Numbered from the stretch's first letter, positions 34,413-43,820 are shown. The stretch is 64,000 bases of DNA from Allorhodoferax sp032337135 (GCF_032337135.1 NZ_JAVXZZ010000004.1:1-64000); one strand, 5' to 3'. Numbers and translations: made by a program. The notes: a model not told the origin generated them from the sequence alone.

Positions 34413-34613
34413 GCAGCTACCCCTCATGCAATGCCGGGATGGCCATGGCGGATGCCACTGCGCCCCGGAAGATTCAGAAATATGCCCAGAAATCCCTGCG
34501 GCGCACACCTTGCCACCGATGCAGAGCCTGCAACCATTGGTGGGAGCGCTCGCCGCTGCGTCACAATATACCCTGTTTGCATGACAAATAGGTTTCACGC
34601 CCCCGCAACCCCT

Positions 34614-34639
34614 GCGCAAGGCGCTATCAAAACGATAAC
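34614..34639 (-). repeat. 26-nt hairpin repeat just upstream of ribF
   Basis: On the minus strand: GTTAT, loop CGTTTTG, ATAGC, GCCTTG, CGC. One arm mismatch. It ends six bases before the ribF ATG, so it occupies the ribosome-binding region; a hairpin there could modulate ribF translation. The rest of the gap (34413-34613) shows nothing recognisable apart from probable promoter AT-rich bases near 34565-34590. Confidence 0.7.
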
Positions 34640-34645
34640 AGGCAC

Positions 34646-35620
34646 ATGAAAGTTTTTCGCGGTTTCAAACACCCGGGTGTGGCCCCCGCCTGCGCCGTCA
34701 CCATTGGCAATTTCGACGGTGTGCACCGCGGTCACCAGGCCATGCTCTCGCTGCTCAAGGGCGAAGCGCATCAGCGTGGCGTGCCCAGCTGTGTGCTGAC
34801 CTTCGAACCGCACCCGCGCGACTACTTTGCCGAGCTGCACAAGAAGCCCGAGCTGGCCCCGGCCCGCGTAGGAACCCTGCGCGACAAGCTCGAAGACCTG
34901 GCCCAGTGCGGCGTCGATCAGGCGGTGGTGCTGCCCTTCGATGCCCGGTTGGCCAACCAGTCGCCCCAGGAATTCATCCAGCAGGTGCTGCTTGATGGCC
35001 TGGGCGCGAAGTACGTGCTGGTGGGCGACGATTTCCGCTTTGGCAAGCAACGCGCCGGCGACTATGCCCTGCTCGACGCCGCCGGGGAAGCCCAGGGCTT
35101 TGACGTGGCACGCATGAACTCTTATGAGGTGCACGGCCTGCGCGTTTCCAGCTCGGCGGTACGTGATGCCCTGGGCCAGGGCCGCATGCAGGACGCCGCC
35201 CGCCTGCTGGGGCGCCCCTACTACATCTCCGGGCACGTGGTCCATGGCCGCAAGCTCGGCCGTACCCTCGGGTTCAAGACCCTGAACCTGCGTTTTGCCC
35301 ATTGGAAACCGGCCGCGAGCGGCATCTTCGTGGTGCTGGTGCACGGGTTGTCACACAAGCCCATTCAGGGGGTGGCCAACCTGGGTGTACGTCCATCGCT
35401 GGACCCCAATGACGTGAACGGCGGGCGTGTATTGCTGGAAACCCACTGCCTGGACTGGCCCGACGCACTCGGGGCGGAAGGTGCCTACGGTAAAATCATC
35501 CGTGTGGAACTGCTACACAAACTGCACGACGAGCTCAAATACGACGGTCTGGACGCCTTGACCCAAGGCATACGCCAAGACTGCGACGCGGCGCGTGCCT
35601 GGTTCTCCAAGCGAATTTGA
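34646..35620 (+). CDS. ribF: Bifunctional riboflavin kinase/FAD synthetase
   Basis: 324 residues. N-terminal FMN adenylyltransferase domain with VTIGNFDGVHRGHQAML and VLTFEPHPRDYF, VGDDFRFGKQRAGDY and SSSAVRDAL. C-terminal flavokinase domain with GHVVHGRKLGRTLGFKTLNL, GVANLGVRPSL and LETHCLDW. Converts riboflavin to FMN and FAD. ribF-ileS-lspA is a conserved order. No strong Shine-Dalgarno is visible, and a hairpin repeat stands directly before the ATG. Confidence 0.95.
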   Translation: MKVFRGFKHPGVAPACAVTIGNFDGVHRGHQAMLSLLKGEAHQRGVPSCVLTFEPHPRDYFAELHKKPELAPARVGTLRDKLEDLAQCGVDQAVVLPFDARLANQSPQEFIQQVLLDGLGAKYVLVGDDFRFGKQRAGDYALLDAAGEAQGFDVARMNSYEVHGLRVSSSAVRDALGQGRMQDAARLLGRPYYISGHVVHGRKLGRTLGFKTLNLRFAHWKPAASGIFVVLVHGLSHKPIQGVANLGVRPSLDPNDVNGGRVLLETHCLDWPDALGAEGAYGKIIRVELLHKLHDELKYDGLDALTQGIRQDCDAARAWFSKRI

Positions 35621-35767
35621 CAGGGCCGGGAGCCCCGCAAGCCTCCCACCGCGTACCTGGCCCCGCGCGTCCGCCCCCTGACAGTGAACGCCGATCCACC
35701 GTGGATGGGCTTGTTTTCCCGGCGCAGCGCTTTCAGCATGCCAGCGCCCCAGAATTTGAGAGAAGCC

Positions 35768-38689
35768 ATGACCGACGCAAAGACCCCCAGCCCCAAGGCC
35801 GAAGCCAGCGTGTACCGCGACACGCTCAACATGCCCGACACCGTGTTTCCCATGCGCGGCGACCTGCCCAAGCGCGAGCCCGCCTGGGTCAAGGACTGGA
35901 ATGACAATGGGCTGTACGCCAAGCTGCGCAAGGCCCGCGCCGGCCAACCCCTCTTTGTGCTGCACGACGGCCCGCCCTACGCCAACGGCAAGCTGCACAT
36001 CGGCCACGCACTGAACAAAGTCCTGAAGGACATGATCGTCAAGAGCAAGCAGCTCGCTGGCTTTGACGCGCAGTACATCCCCGGCTGGGACTGCCACGGC
36101 CTGCCGATCGAAAACGCCATCGAAAAGCTGCATGGCCGCAACCTGAGCCGTGACGACATGCAAGCCAAGAGTCGCGCCTACGCTACCGAGCAGATCGACC
36201 AGCAGCGCGAGGACTTCAAGCGCCTGGGTGTGCTGGGCGACTGGGAACGCCCCTACAAGACCATGAACCCGGCCAACGAGGCCGGCCAGATCCGCGCCTT
36301 CAAGCGCGTGATCGAACGCGGCTTCGTCTACCGTGGCTTGAAGCCCGTGTACTGGTGTTTCGACTGCGGCTCATCCTTGGCCGAGTTCGAGATCGAATAC
36401 GCCGACAAGAAGAGCGACACCTTGGACGTGGCCTTCGAGGCCAACGATCCCGCCGCGCTGGCCCAGGCCTTCGGCTTGTCGGCGCTGCCCGGCGATGGCA
36501 ACAAGAAGGCCTTCGTGGTGATCTGGACCACCACCGCCTGGACCATCCCCGCCAACCAGGCCCTCAATGCCCACCCCGAGCTGGAGTACGCCCTGGTCGA
36601 CACGCCGCGCGGCGTGCTGCTGCTGGGCGCCAGCCTGGTCGAAAAGTGCCTGGAGCGTTTCCAGCTCGAAGGCACGGTGATCGCCACGGCCAAGGGCGAA
36701 TCCCTGCGCGGCCTGGTGTTCCGCCACCCCTTGTACGACGTGGAGAGCGGCAGCAATGCCTTCAGCTACAAGCGTCTCTCGCCGCTGTACCTGGCCGACT
36801 ACGTGAGCGACAGCGACGGCACCGGCATCGTGCACTCGTCACCTGCCTACGGCCTCGATGACTTCAACAGCTGTGTCGCCCACGGCATGAAGTACACCGA
36901 CATCCTGAACCCGGTACAGGGTAACGGCAGCTATACCGACGAACTGCCCTTGTTCGGTGGCATGAACATCTGGAAGGCTTGCCCGGTCATCATCGACACG
37001 CTCCGAACCCACGAGCGCCTGATGGCCACGCAGCCCATCGTCCACAGCTACCCGCACTGCTGGCGCCACAAGACGCCAGTGATCTACCGCGCCGCCGCCC
37101 AGTGGTTCGTGCGCATGGACGAAGGCGTGGGCGTCTTCACCAAGGACAAGGCCCCCAAGACCCTGCGCCAACTGGCACTGGACGCCATCGACCAGACCCA
37201 CTTCTACCCCGAGAACGGCCGCGCCCGCCTGCGCGACATGATCGCCAACCGGCCCGACTGGTGCATCTCGCGCCAACGCAGCTGGGGCGTGCCCGTGCCC
37301 TTCTTCCTGCACAAGGATTCGGGCGAACTGCACCCGCGCACCATGGAGATCCTGGACCAGGCCGCCGACATTGTGGAAAAGGGTGGCATCGAGGCCTGGA
37401 GCCGCGTGACGGTAGCCGACATCCTGGGTGCGGCGGATGCTGAGCACTACACCAAGAGCACCGACATCCTGGAGGTGTGGTTCGACTCCGGAAGCACATT
37501 CCAGCACGTGCTGCGCGGCAGCCACAAGGACGCCTACAGCGTGCTGCCGTACCACGCGGAAGGCCCCGAGGCAGATCTCTACCTTGAAGGCCACGACCAG
37601 CACCGCGGCTGGTTCCACAGTTCGTTGCTCTTGGGCTGCGCCCTGTACGACCGTGCGCCCTACCGCGGCCTGCTGACCCACGGCTTTGCCACCGACGGCC
37701 AGGGCCGCAAGATGAGCAAGAGCCTGGGCAACACGGTGGAGCCGCAGAGCGTGACCACCAAGATGGGCGCCGAGATCGTGCGCCTGTGGGTGGCGGCTAC
37801 CGACTATTCGGGCGACCTCAACATCGACGACAAGATCCTGGCGCGCGTGGTGGACACCTACCGCCGCGTGCGCAATACGCTCAAGTTCCTGCTGGCCAAT
37901 GTCTCTGACTTTGACCCGGCCAAGGACGCTGTGCCGGCAGACCAGTTGCTGGAGATCGACCGCTACGCGCTGTCGCGCCTGTCGCAGCTGCAGGCCGACA
38001 TCCTGGCCCACTACCAGGTCTACGAGTTCCACCCTGTGGTGCACAAACTGCAGGTGTATTGCAGCGAGGACCTGGGCGCCTTCTACCTGGACGTGCTCAA
38101 GGACCGCCTCTACACCACCGGCGCCAACTCCCTGGCACGCCGATCGGCGCAAACCGCACTGTGGACTATCACCCAGGCCATGCTGCGCTGGATGGCACCG
38201 TTCCTGAGCTTCACCGCCGAAGAGGCCTGGAGCGTGCTGGGGGCCGAGGGCAAGACGCCCGCCGCCCACCGCGACTCGATCTTCTTCGACCAGTACCTGA
38301 CACTGCCCGCCGCCGACGAGGCGCTGCTGGCCAAGTGGGCCCGCATCCGTGCCGTGCGCGAAGCCGTGAACAAGGAAATCGAGACCCTTCGCTCCGATGG
38401 CAAGGTGGGGGCATCGTTGCAGGCCGAGGTATCCGTCACGCTGCCGGCCGACGACTACGCCGCCCTGGCCAGCCTGGGGGCCGACGCGAAGTTCGTGTTC
38501 ATCACATCCGCTATCGAATTGGTAGCGGGTGACGCAGTTTCCATCCGGGTCAGCGCCACCAACGGCACCAAGTGCGAACGCTGCTGGCACTACACCGACG
38601 ACATCGGGCACCACGCTGCGCACACAACCCTGTGCGGGCGCTGCGTCAGCAACCTCGATGGTGCCGGTGAAAAAAGGCTGTTTGCCTGA
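35768..38689 (+). CDS. ileS: Isoleucyl-tRNA synthetase
   Basis: 973 residues, class I synthetase. HIGH at 77-80 (YANGKLHIGHAL), editing domain with WTTTAWTIPANQALNAHP, EGHDQHRGWFHSSLLL, KMSKS at 648-652 (GRKMSKSLGN) and a C-terminal zinc site (CERCWHYTDD and TLCGRC). ATG 35768 gives the usual start; an upstream open frame of 28 codons is not similar to the family. Residues 915-923 (AIELVAGDA), just before the zinc domain, are encoded by a 26-nt hairpin repeat. Confidence 0.97.
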   Translation: MTDAKTPSPKAEASVYRDTLNMPDTVFPMRGDLPKREPAWVKDWNDNGLYAKLRKARAGQPLFVLHDGPPYANGKLHIGHALNKVLKDMIVKSKQLAGFDAQYIPGWDCHGLPIENAIEKLHGRNLSRDDMQAKSRAYATEQIDQQREDFKRLGVLGDWERPYKTMNPANEAGQIRAFKRVIERGFVYRGLKPVYWCFDCGSSLAEFEIEYADKKSDTLDVAFEANDPAALAQAFGLSALPGDGNKKAFVVIWTTTAWTIPANQALNAHPELEYALVDTPRGVLLLGASLVEKCLERFQLEGTVIATAKGESLRGLVFRHPLYDVESGSNAFSYKRLSPLYLADYVSDSDGTGIVHSSPAYGLDDFNSCVAHGMKYTDILNPVQGNGSYTDELPLFGGMNIWKACPVIIDTLRTHERLMATQPIVHSYPHCWRHKTPVIYRAAAQWFVRMDEGVGVFTKDKAPKTLRQLALDAIDQTHFYPENGRARLRDMIANRPDWCISRQRSWGVPVPFFLHKDSGELHPRTMEILDQAADIVEKGGIEAWSRVTVADILGAADAEHYTKSTDILEVWFDSGSTFQHVLRGSHKDAYSVLPYHAEGPEADLYLEGHDQHRGWFHSSLLLGCALYDRAPYRGLLTHGFATDGQGRKMSKSLGNTVEPQSVTTKMGAEIVRLWVAATDYSGDLNIDDKILARVVDTYRRVRNTLKFLLANVSDFDPAKDAVPADQLLEIDRYALSRLSQLQADILAHYQVYEFHPVVHKLQVYCSEDLGAFYLDVLKDRLYTTGANSLARRSAQTALWTITQAMLRWMAPFLSFTAEEAWSVLGAEGKTPAAHRDSIFFDQYLTLPAADEALLAKWARIRAVREAVNKEIETLRSDGKVGASLQAEVSVTLPADDYAALASLGADAKFVFITSAIELVAGDAVSIRVSATNGTKCERCWHYTDDIGHHAAHTTLCGRCVSNLDGAGEKRLFA
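38510..38535 (+). repeat. 26-nt hairpin repeat inside ileS
   Basis: GCTAT, loop CGAATTG, GTAGC, GGGTGA, CGC. One arm pair is G-U. Read in frame as A-I-E-L-V-A-G-D-A, the same phase and pattern as the pepN copy. Confidence 0.72.
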
Positions 38690-39189
38690 TGGCCCGCGGC
38701 AGCAAATCCGCAGGTGGCAGCAGCAACATGCTGCAGTGGCTGGGTCTGGCCTTCATCCTGCTGTTGGCCGACCAGTTCACCAAGATCCTGATCGTGGGCT
38801 ACTACCACCTGGGTGACAGCACCTATGTGACCAGTTTCTTCAACGTGGTGCGGGTGCACAACACCGGCGCGGCCTTCAGTTTCCTGGCCTCGGCTGGCGG
38901 CTGGCAGCGCTGGCTCTTCACGGCCATCGGCATCATTGCGGCGGGCGTGATCATCTGGATGATCCGCTCCCACCGCGGCCAGAAGCTGTTCTGCTTTGCG
39001 CTGGCCTGCATCCTGAGCGGTGCCGTGGGCAATGTAATCGACCGCCTGGTCTACGGCTACGTGGTGGACTTCCTGGACTTCCACTGGGCCGGATGGCACT
39101 TCCCGGCCTTCAACCTGGCCGACAGCGCCATCACCCTGGGTGCGGCCTGCCTGATCCTGGACGAGCTGATGCGGGTACGCCGGAGCTAG
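38689..39189 (+). CDS. lspA: Lipoprotein signal peptidase (SPase II)
   Basis: 166 residues with four membrane helices. Family blocks LLADQFTKILI, VRVHNTGAAFSFLA, and the catalytic aspartate pair in VGNVIDRLVYGYVVDFLDF and FNLADSAI. Cleaves prolipoproteins before the lipidated cysteine. Its ATG shares one base with the ileS TGA (TGATG), so translation is coupled. Confidence 0.95.
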   Translation: MARGSKSAGGSSNMLQWLGLAFILLLADQFTKILIVGYYHLGDSTYVTSFFNVVRVHNTGAAFSFLASAGGWQRWLFTAIGIIAAGVIIWMIRSHRGQKLFCFALACILSGAVGNVIDRLVYGYVVDFLDFHWAGWHFPAFNLADSAITLGAACLILDELMRVRRS

Positions 39190-39226
39190 GGTAGCGGGCA
39201 CGCTGCGCCGCTTTACGAGCCGCTGT

Positions 39227-39250
39227 CCCCCAAGAGGACTCGCTTGGGGG
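39227..39250. terminator. Hairpin between lspA and the convergent outer-membrane gene
   Basis: CCCCCAAG, loop AGGACTCG, CTTGGGGG: perfect eight-base arms between convergent genes, without a T tract. Likely a transcription-blocking structure for both strands. Confidence 0.55.
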
Positions 39251-39267
39251 CGGCCCGGCGGCGAATC

Positions 39268-40146
39268 CTAGAACAGGAAGCCGGTCGACAGGACCTGTTC
39301 GGACATCCAGATCTTCTGGTCGGCCGTGCCCTTGTAGACGGGAACGTTGCGCAATTCACCATAAGCGATCTTCTGGGTCAGCTCCAGGTAGATCGATTTG
39401 TAGACGGTGTAGCGCAGTCCCACTTCCACGCCGGCGGTCCAGCCATTGATCTGCCACCAGTCGCCTTTCCCACAGCAGATGTTCTGGTTCTTGGGACCCA
39501 CCTGGTTTTCCTGACCAAAAATCGTGTTCTCGGCATGGGGCAACAAGATGCCAGCCCCCAACCGGCTAACCAACTGCAGGTCGCCGGGTTGCTGCACCGG
39601 CCCGCGCAGGTGCTTGAACCACACGGCATTGAGCATGATGTGGTTCAGGCCGTTATGCAGCGCATAGTAGAAGTTCTGCGAGTTGAGGGTGACTTGCCCG
39701 GTCTGGGGTGCCGTGCCGGTGATCTCCACCGTCTGGTTCAGGTCGGTGTTGTACTTGCTGTGGTCGATGTTGAGTTCGATCGCGAAAGTCTTGTCCTCGT
39801 TGAGGAACTTGCCGATGCGGATGTTCTCCTGCGGATTGGTCAGTTCGAGCGACAGCGTCGACTTGATCGTGTCCTCGAAGCTGGTCGGAAAATCGGTCGC
39901 CGATGCCTGGTGCACCGTGAAGTCACGGCCCAGCTCGGGCTGCGACACATGGATGTCCGACGGGGCGTACTGCTGGCGGCTCCAGCCCCAGGAAAAATAC
40001 CAGTTTTCCTTGGCATTGAGCGCGCGGTCAAAGCTGGCCTTGGTGGCCTGCTCGGTGGGAGCGGAAGTTTGTGCCCATGCGTCGACGCAGGGCACACAGG
40101 CCAGCGCGGCGCACAGCACGGCATGGCTGGCAGTGAATGGTTTCAT
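39268..40146 (-). CDS. Outer-membrane-type exported protein, unknown function
   Basis: 292 residues: signal peptide (LCAALACVPCVDAWA-QT), then many alternating strands with aromatic residues (NWYFSWGWSRQQY, NFYYALHNGLNHIMLNAVWF, GVEVGLRYTVYKSIYLELTQ) and a terminal phenylalanine (STGFLF) typical of outer-membrane beta barrels. Two adjacent cysteines (NICCGKGDWW) are unusual. The layout resembles OmpW/PagP-size barrels but I recognise no family. Convergent with lspA. Confidence 0.7.
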   Translation of the reverse strand: MKPFTASHAVLCAALACVPCVDAWAQTSAPTEQATKASFDRALNAKENWYFSWGWSRQQYAPSDIHVSQPELGRDFTVHQASATDFPTSFEDTIKSTLSLELTNPQENIRIGKFLNEDKTFAIELNIDHSKYNTDLNQTVEITGTAPQTGQVTLNSQNFYYALHNGLNHIMLNAVWFKHLRGPVQQPGDLQLVSRLGAGILLPHAENTIFGQENQVGPKNQNICCGKGDWWQINGWTAGVEVGLRYTVYKSIYLELTQKIAYGELRNVPVYKGTADQKIWMSEQVLSTGFLF

Positions 40147-40270
40147 GGGGGCATCCGTCAAGGTCAGGCGCTGTACCACCAGCATGAGGCGGCAAGCATC
40201 GCGGGCCTTGCGGCCCTGTACCGGGATTTTACCCCTATGGGTGTTCAGGGATTTCGTGAAGAACTGCGCT

Positions 40271-41266
40271 TCAAAGCGTCAGGATGGTCGAGCCTGTGGT
40301 CTTGCGGGCTTCCAGGTCGCGGTGGGCCTGCTGCACGTCTTCCAGCGCATAGCGTTGGGCGATGTGGATCTTGACCGCACCACTGGCCACCACGGCAAAA
40401 AGCTCGTCGGCCATGCTCTGCGTGGTCTCGCGGGTGGCGATGTGGGTAAACAGGGTCTGGCGTGTCACGTACAGCGAGCCCTTGGGGCCCAGGATGCCGG
40501 GGGCGAACGGCGCCACCGGGCCCGATGCGTTGCCGAAGCTGGCCATCAGGCCGAAAGGACTCAGGCAATCCAGTGACTTGTCCCAGGTGTCCTTGCCGAC
40601 CGAGTCGTAGACCACCTTGACCCCCTTGCCGCCGGTGATGTCCTTGACCCGCACAGCAAAGTCTTCTGCTGTGTAATTGATAGCATGCTCCGCACCATTG
40701 GCAAGGGCCAGCTGGCATTTCGCTTCGGAGCCGGCGGTTGCGATCAGGCGCAGGCCCAGGGCCTTGGCCCACTGGCAGGCAATCAAGCCCACGCCCCCCG
40801 CAGCGGCATGGAACAGCACGAAGTCTCCGGCCTGCAAACCGCCCACCGGCAGGGTGCGCTTGAGCAGGTACTGGGCGGTCAGCCCCTTGAGCATCATGGC
40901 CGCACCGGTCTCGAAGCTGATGGCGTCGGGCAGCTTGCACACGCATTTGGCTGGCATCACCCGCACATCGCAGTAGGCACCTGCCGGGTTGCTGGCATAG
41001 GCCGCACGATCCCCCACCTGCAGATGCGTCACCCCGTCGCCGACAGCTTCCACGACACCCGCTCCCTCCATGCCCAACTGGGCCGGCATCGGCATCGGGT
41101 ACAGGCCGGTGCGGTGGTAGACATCGATGTAGTTCAGCCCCACAGCGTGGTGGCGGATGCGAATTTCGCCTGGGCCAGGTTCGCCCACATGGACCTGGTC
41201 GACAACCAGTTGTTCGGGGCCACCGTGCTGGTGGATGCGTACGGCGCGGGACGAAATGGCAGACAT
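40271..41266 (-). CDS. qor: Zinc-independent quinone oxidoreductase (NADPH)
   Basis: 331 residues of the medium-chain dehydrogenase family without catalytic zinc ligands. GPGEIRIRHHAVGLNYIDVY, HRTGLYPMPMPAQLGMEGAG, MLKGLTAQYLLKRTLPV, nucleotide site VLFHAAAGGVGLIACQWAKA. GAGGAAA precedes ATG 41266. Reduces quinones by one electron. Residues 192-200 (AEHAINYTA) fall on a copy of the 26-nt repeat, though A-I-N-Y is also a family-conserved element, so that match may be partly constrained by protein function. Confidence 0.9.
   Translation of the reverse strand: MSAISSRAVRIHQHGGPEQLVVDQVHVGEPGPGEIRIRHHAVGLNYIDVYHRTGLYPMPMPAQLGMEGAGVVEAVGDGVTHLQVGDRAAYASNPAGAYCDVRVMPAKCVCKLPDAISFETGAAMMLKGLTAQYLLKRTLPVGGLQAGDFVLFHAAAGGVGLIACQWAKALGLRLIATAGSEAKCQLALANGAEHAINYTAEDFAVRVKDITGGKGVKVVYDSVGKDTWDKSLDCLSPFGLMASFGNASGPVAPFAPGILGPKGSLYVTRQTLFTHIATRETTQSMADELFAVVASGAVKIHIAQRYALEDVQQAHRDLEARKTTGSTILTL
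40668..40693 (+). repeat. 26-nt hairpin repeat inside qor (antisense)
   Basis: GCTGT, loop GTAATTG, ATAGC, ATGCTC, CGC. One arm pair is G-U. In frame on the minus strand as A-E-H-A-I-N-Y-T-A. Confidence 0.55.
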
Positions 41267-41371
41267 GGCGTGTTTCCTCAAGGTTGATACGGCGATGGCC
41301 GGCATATTGCCATGCAATCCATTTCCTGCGCAGTGACTGGGGCACCCGCGCCGCCCTGTACAGTAGCGACC

Positions 41372-42274
41372 ATGGACAAGCGACTCACCCCGGCGGCGGC
41401 GGGGCTCCTCATCATTCCCCCCATGCTGTGGGCTGGCAACGCGGTGGTCGGGCGCATGATGGCGCCGCTGGTGTCCCCCATGACGCTCAACCTGCTGCGC
41501 TGGACCTTGGCCGGACTGGTGCTGCTGCCCATGGCCGGCGGTATCCTGCGCAGCGGCAGCCCGCTGTGGACCCAGTGGCGCTGGTTCGCCTGGATCAGCC
41601 TGTTTTCCATCGGTGGCTACAACGCCTTGCTGTACCTGGCGCTGAACACCTCGACCCCGATCAACGTCACCCTGGTGGGCGCCAGCACACCCATCTGGAT
41701 GCTGCTGATCGGGCGCATTTTCTACGCCACCGAGATCACCCCGCGCCAGCTGCTGGGAGCCGCGCTGTCCATGGCCGGTGTCGCACTGGTGCTGTCGCGC
41801 GGCGAGTGGGACACCCTGCGCTCCCTGCGTCTGGTGGCGGGCGACATCTACATCCTGCTGGCATCCATGGCCTGGGCCTACTACAGCTGGCTCATTGCAC
41901 ACCCGCCTGCGGCCACCGCCCCGGTGCGATCCCACTGGGCCCCGTTCCTGCTGGGTCAGATCGCCTTCGGGCTGGTGTGGTCATCGGCCTTCAGCGCAGC
42001 GGAATGGACCTGGACGCCTGCCCACATCGACTGGAGTCCGGCCGTATGCGCTGCCCTGGCTTTCATTGCCCTGGGGCCGGCCGTGACGGCCTATGCCACC
42101 TGGGGCGCCGGCGTGGCGCGCGCAGGCCCGGCCATTGCGGGCTTTTTCATCAACCTCACGCCCCTGTTCACGGCCCTGCTGTCTTCGGCCTTCCTGGGCG
42201 AGGCACCACACCTGTACCACGGCGTGGCCTTCGTGCTCATCGTGGCCGGCATTGCCTTCAGTTCCCGCAGGTAG
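41372..42274 (+). CDS. EamA/DMT-family transporter
   Basis: 300 residues with ten hydrophobic helices in two EamA halves (LLIIPPMLWAGNAVVGRMMA, and INLTPLFTALLSSAFLGEAP as the end block of the second half). ATG 41372 is the likely start; 20 upstream codons are not membrane-like. Substrate unknown. Diverges from qor over about 105 bp and converges with the LysR gene. Confidence 0.85.
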   Translation: MDKRLTPAAAGLLIIPPMLWAGNAVVGRMMAPLVSPMTLNLLRWTLAGLVLLPMAGGILRSGSPLWTQWRWFAWISLFSIGGYNALLYLALNTSTPINVTLVGASTPIWMLLIGRIFYATEITPRQLLGAALSMAGVALVLSRGEWDTLRSLRLVAGDIYILLASMAWAYYSWLIAHPPAATAPVRSHWAPFLLGQIAFGLVWSSAFSAAEWTWTPAHIDWSPAVCAALAFIALGPAVTAYATWGAGVARAGPAIAGFFINLTPLFTALLSSAFLGEAPHLYHGVAFVLIVAGIAFSSRR

Positions 42275-42282
42275 CAGGCCCA

Positions 42283-43188
42283 CTACACCGCCCACTCCTG
42301 CGCCTGCACATAGGCCAGCAGGAACTCGGAAAAGCGCAAGGCGGCCGGAGACAAGCTGCGGTCCTTGCGGTGCAGCACAAAGAACTTGCGCCGCACCACC
42401 GGGTCGTACAGGGGCCGCGACTGCAACCCATGCAAACGGATCAGCGGGGCGGCGTAGGGCAGGCAGGTGGTCACCCCCAGCCCGCATTGGACCATTGCAA
42501 ATGCCGTGGTCATGAAACCCACTTCCCGCACTGCTGCCACATTGGCATCACGCAGATACGGTTGCAGATCGCCACGCAGCCGCTGCGTGAACTCGCCCTG
42601 CAAGGCAATCAGCGGGTGGCCCAGCACGTCATTCCAACGCACCTTGCGCAAGCGTTGCAAGGGGTGTCCGGGCGCAAACGCGACCACAAACGGCAACTCG
42701 AACAGCGGTACGGTCTGCAGCTCCGGCGCATAGTCGCGCTCCGGCCCCACGCCGAAGTCCACCTCGCCGCTCTGCACCTTGGCCACCACGCTTTCGACCA
42801 TGGTGTCCTGCAGGCGGACCTCGATGTCCGGACACTGCTGCGCGAATGCGGCCATCGCTTCGGGCAGGACCGTGCACGCCAGCAGCTGCGGCGCGGCCAG
42901 TCGCACCACACCGCGCTTGAGGGCCTTGATGTCGGCCATCGTGTCCAGCGCACCGTCGAGGTCCTGCAGCACCTTGCGCGCCAGCGGATGGAACTCCCGA
43001 CCCGCGTCGGACAGGCTGACCCTGCGGGTACTGCGGTGCACCACCTGAACCCCCAGCGCAGCCTCCAGTTCCCGGATCAACCCGCTCAGCGCCGACTGGG
43101 TGATGAACAGGCTGTGCGCAGCTTCCGTAAAGCTGCCGGTATCGACCAGTGCACAGAAGGCCCGCAATTGGCGCAAGGTCACATTCAT
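42283..43188 (-). CDS. LysR-family regulator of the tyrosine cluster
   Basis: 301 residues. N-terminal winged helix (RQLRAFCALVDTGSFTEAAH, SLFITQSALSGLIRELEAAL, GVQVVHRSTRRVSLSDAG), then an effector domain. ATG 43188 lies one codon after a GTG. It diverges from the VOC-fahA-maiA-hpd genes across a gap with a dyad, the standard layout for a LysR activator of a catabolic operon. Confidence 0.88.
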   Translation of the reverse strand: MNVTLRQLRAFCALVDTGSFTEAAHSLFITQSALSGLIRELEAALGVQVVHRSTRRVSLSDAGREFHPLARKVLQDLDGALDTMADIKALKRGVVRLAAPQLLACTVLPEAMAAFAQQCPDIEVRLQDTMVESVVAKVQSGEVDFGVGPERDYAPELQTVPLFELPFVVAFAPGHPLQRLRKVRWNDVLGHPLIALQGEFTQRLRGDLQPYLRDANVAAVREVGFMTTAFAMVQCGLGVTTCLPYAAPLIRLHGLQSRPLYDPVVRRKFFVLHRKDRSLSPAALRFSEFLLAYVQAQEWAV

Positions 43189-43203
43189 CACATATTCCTA
43201 TAA

Positions 43204-43239
43204 ATTCATCATAAAAATCAGTTTGCATGATAGATGAAT
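43204..43239. promoter_or_regulatory. Candidate LysR binding region before the tyrosine operon
   Basis: ATTCATC at 43204-43210 and GATGAAT at 43233-43239 are perfect arms of a long dyad, with an inner ATCAT/ATGAT pair, inside an AT-rich 92 bp divergent gap. Typical size and position for a LysR recognition plus activation site. Confidence 0.5.
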
Positions 43240-43280
43240 TGGCCCTGTAATGGCGCCCATTCCCGTGAATGGAACCCACC

Positions 43281-43820
43281 ATGAAAATCCAGAAGATTCA
43301 CCACGTCGCCTACCGCTGCAAGAACGCCAAGGAAACCGTGGAGTGGTACGAGAAGCACCTCGGCATGCGCTTCATCCTGGCCATCGCTGAAGACGCCGTG
43401 CCCTCCACCGGCGCAGCTGACCCCTACATGCACGTGTTTCTCGACGCTGGCCAGGGCAATGTGCTGGCCTTCTTCGAACTGCCCACCTGCGCCCCCATGG
43501 GCCGCGACGAGAACACCCCCACCTGGACCCAGCATCTGGCGCTCGAAGTGGCCAGCATGGACGAGTTGCTGGCAGCCAAGGCCAGCCTGGAAGCGGCTGG
43601 CATCGAGGTAGTGGGCGTGACCGACCACACCCTGTTCAAGTCGATCTATTTCTTCGACCCCAGCGGCCATCGACTGGAGCTGGCCTGCAACACCGCCACC
43701 CCCGCCATGTACGCCGAACTGGACCGCGTCAAGCGCGACATGCTCGCCGAGTGGGACCGCACCAAGAAGGCCCCCAAGCACGCCGCCTGGATGCACAACG
43801 GCCAGGGGTTCCCAAAGTGA
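43281..43820 (+). CDS. VOC-superfamily (glyoxalase/dioxygenase fold) protein
   Basis: 179 residues. Two beta-alpha-beta-beta-beta halves; candidate metal ligands H7 or H8 (IHHVAYRC), E66 (AFFELP), H85 (TQHLAL) and E133 (HRLELA) follow the H-E-H-E order of glyoxalase I, and the last strand reads SIYFFDPSGHRLELA as in small extradiol-dioxygenase-like proteins. A C-terminal helix (AELDRVKRDMLAEWDRTKKA) is extra. It is first in the operon with fahA, maiA and hpd, so it likely acts in aromatic amino-acid catabolism, but its reaction is unknown. Confidence 0.85.
   Translation: MKIQKIHHVAYRCKNAKETVEWYEKHLGMRFILAIAEDAVPSTGAADPYMHVFLDAGQGNVLAFFELPTCAPMGRDENTPTWTQHLALEVASMDELLAAKASLEAAGIEVVGVTDHTLFKSIYFFDPSGHRLELACNTATPAMYAELDRVKRDMLAEWDRTKKAPKHAAWMHNGQGFPK

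Noticed and set aside
34427..34619. N-terminal extension of the HNH protein.
   Set aside because: Cysteine-rich low-similarity residues with no conserved pattern; GTG 34412 with GAGGGG is a better start.
36839..38623. A 594-residue minus-strand frame opposite ileS.
   Set aside because: Mirror of ileS, no similarity to anything.
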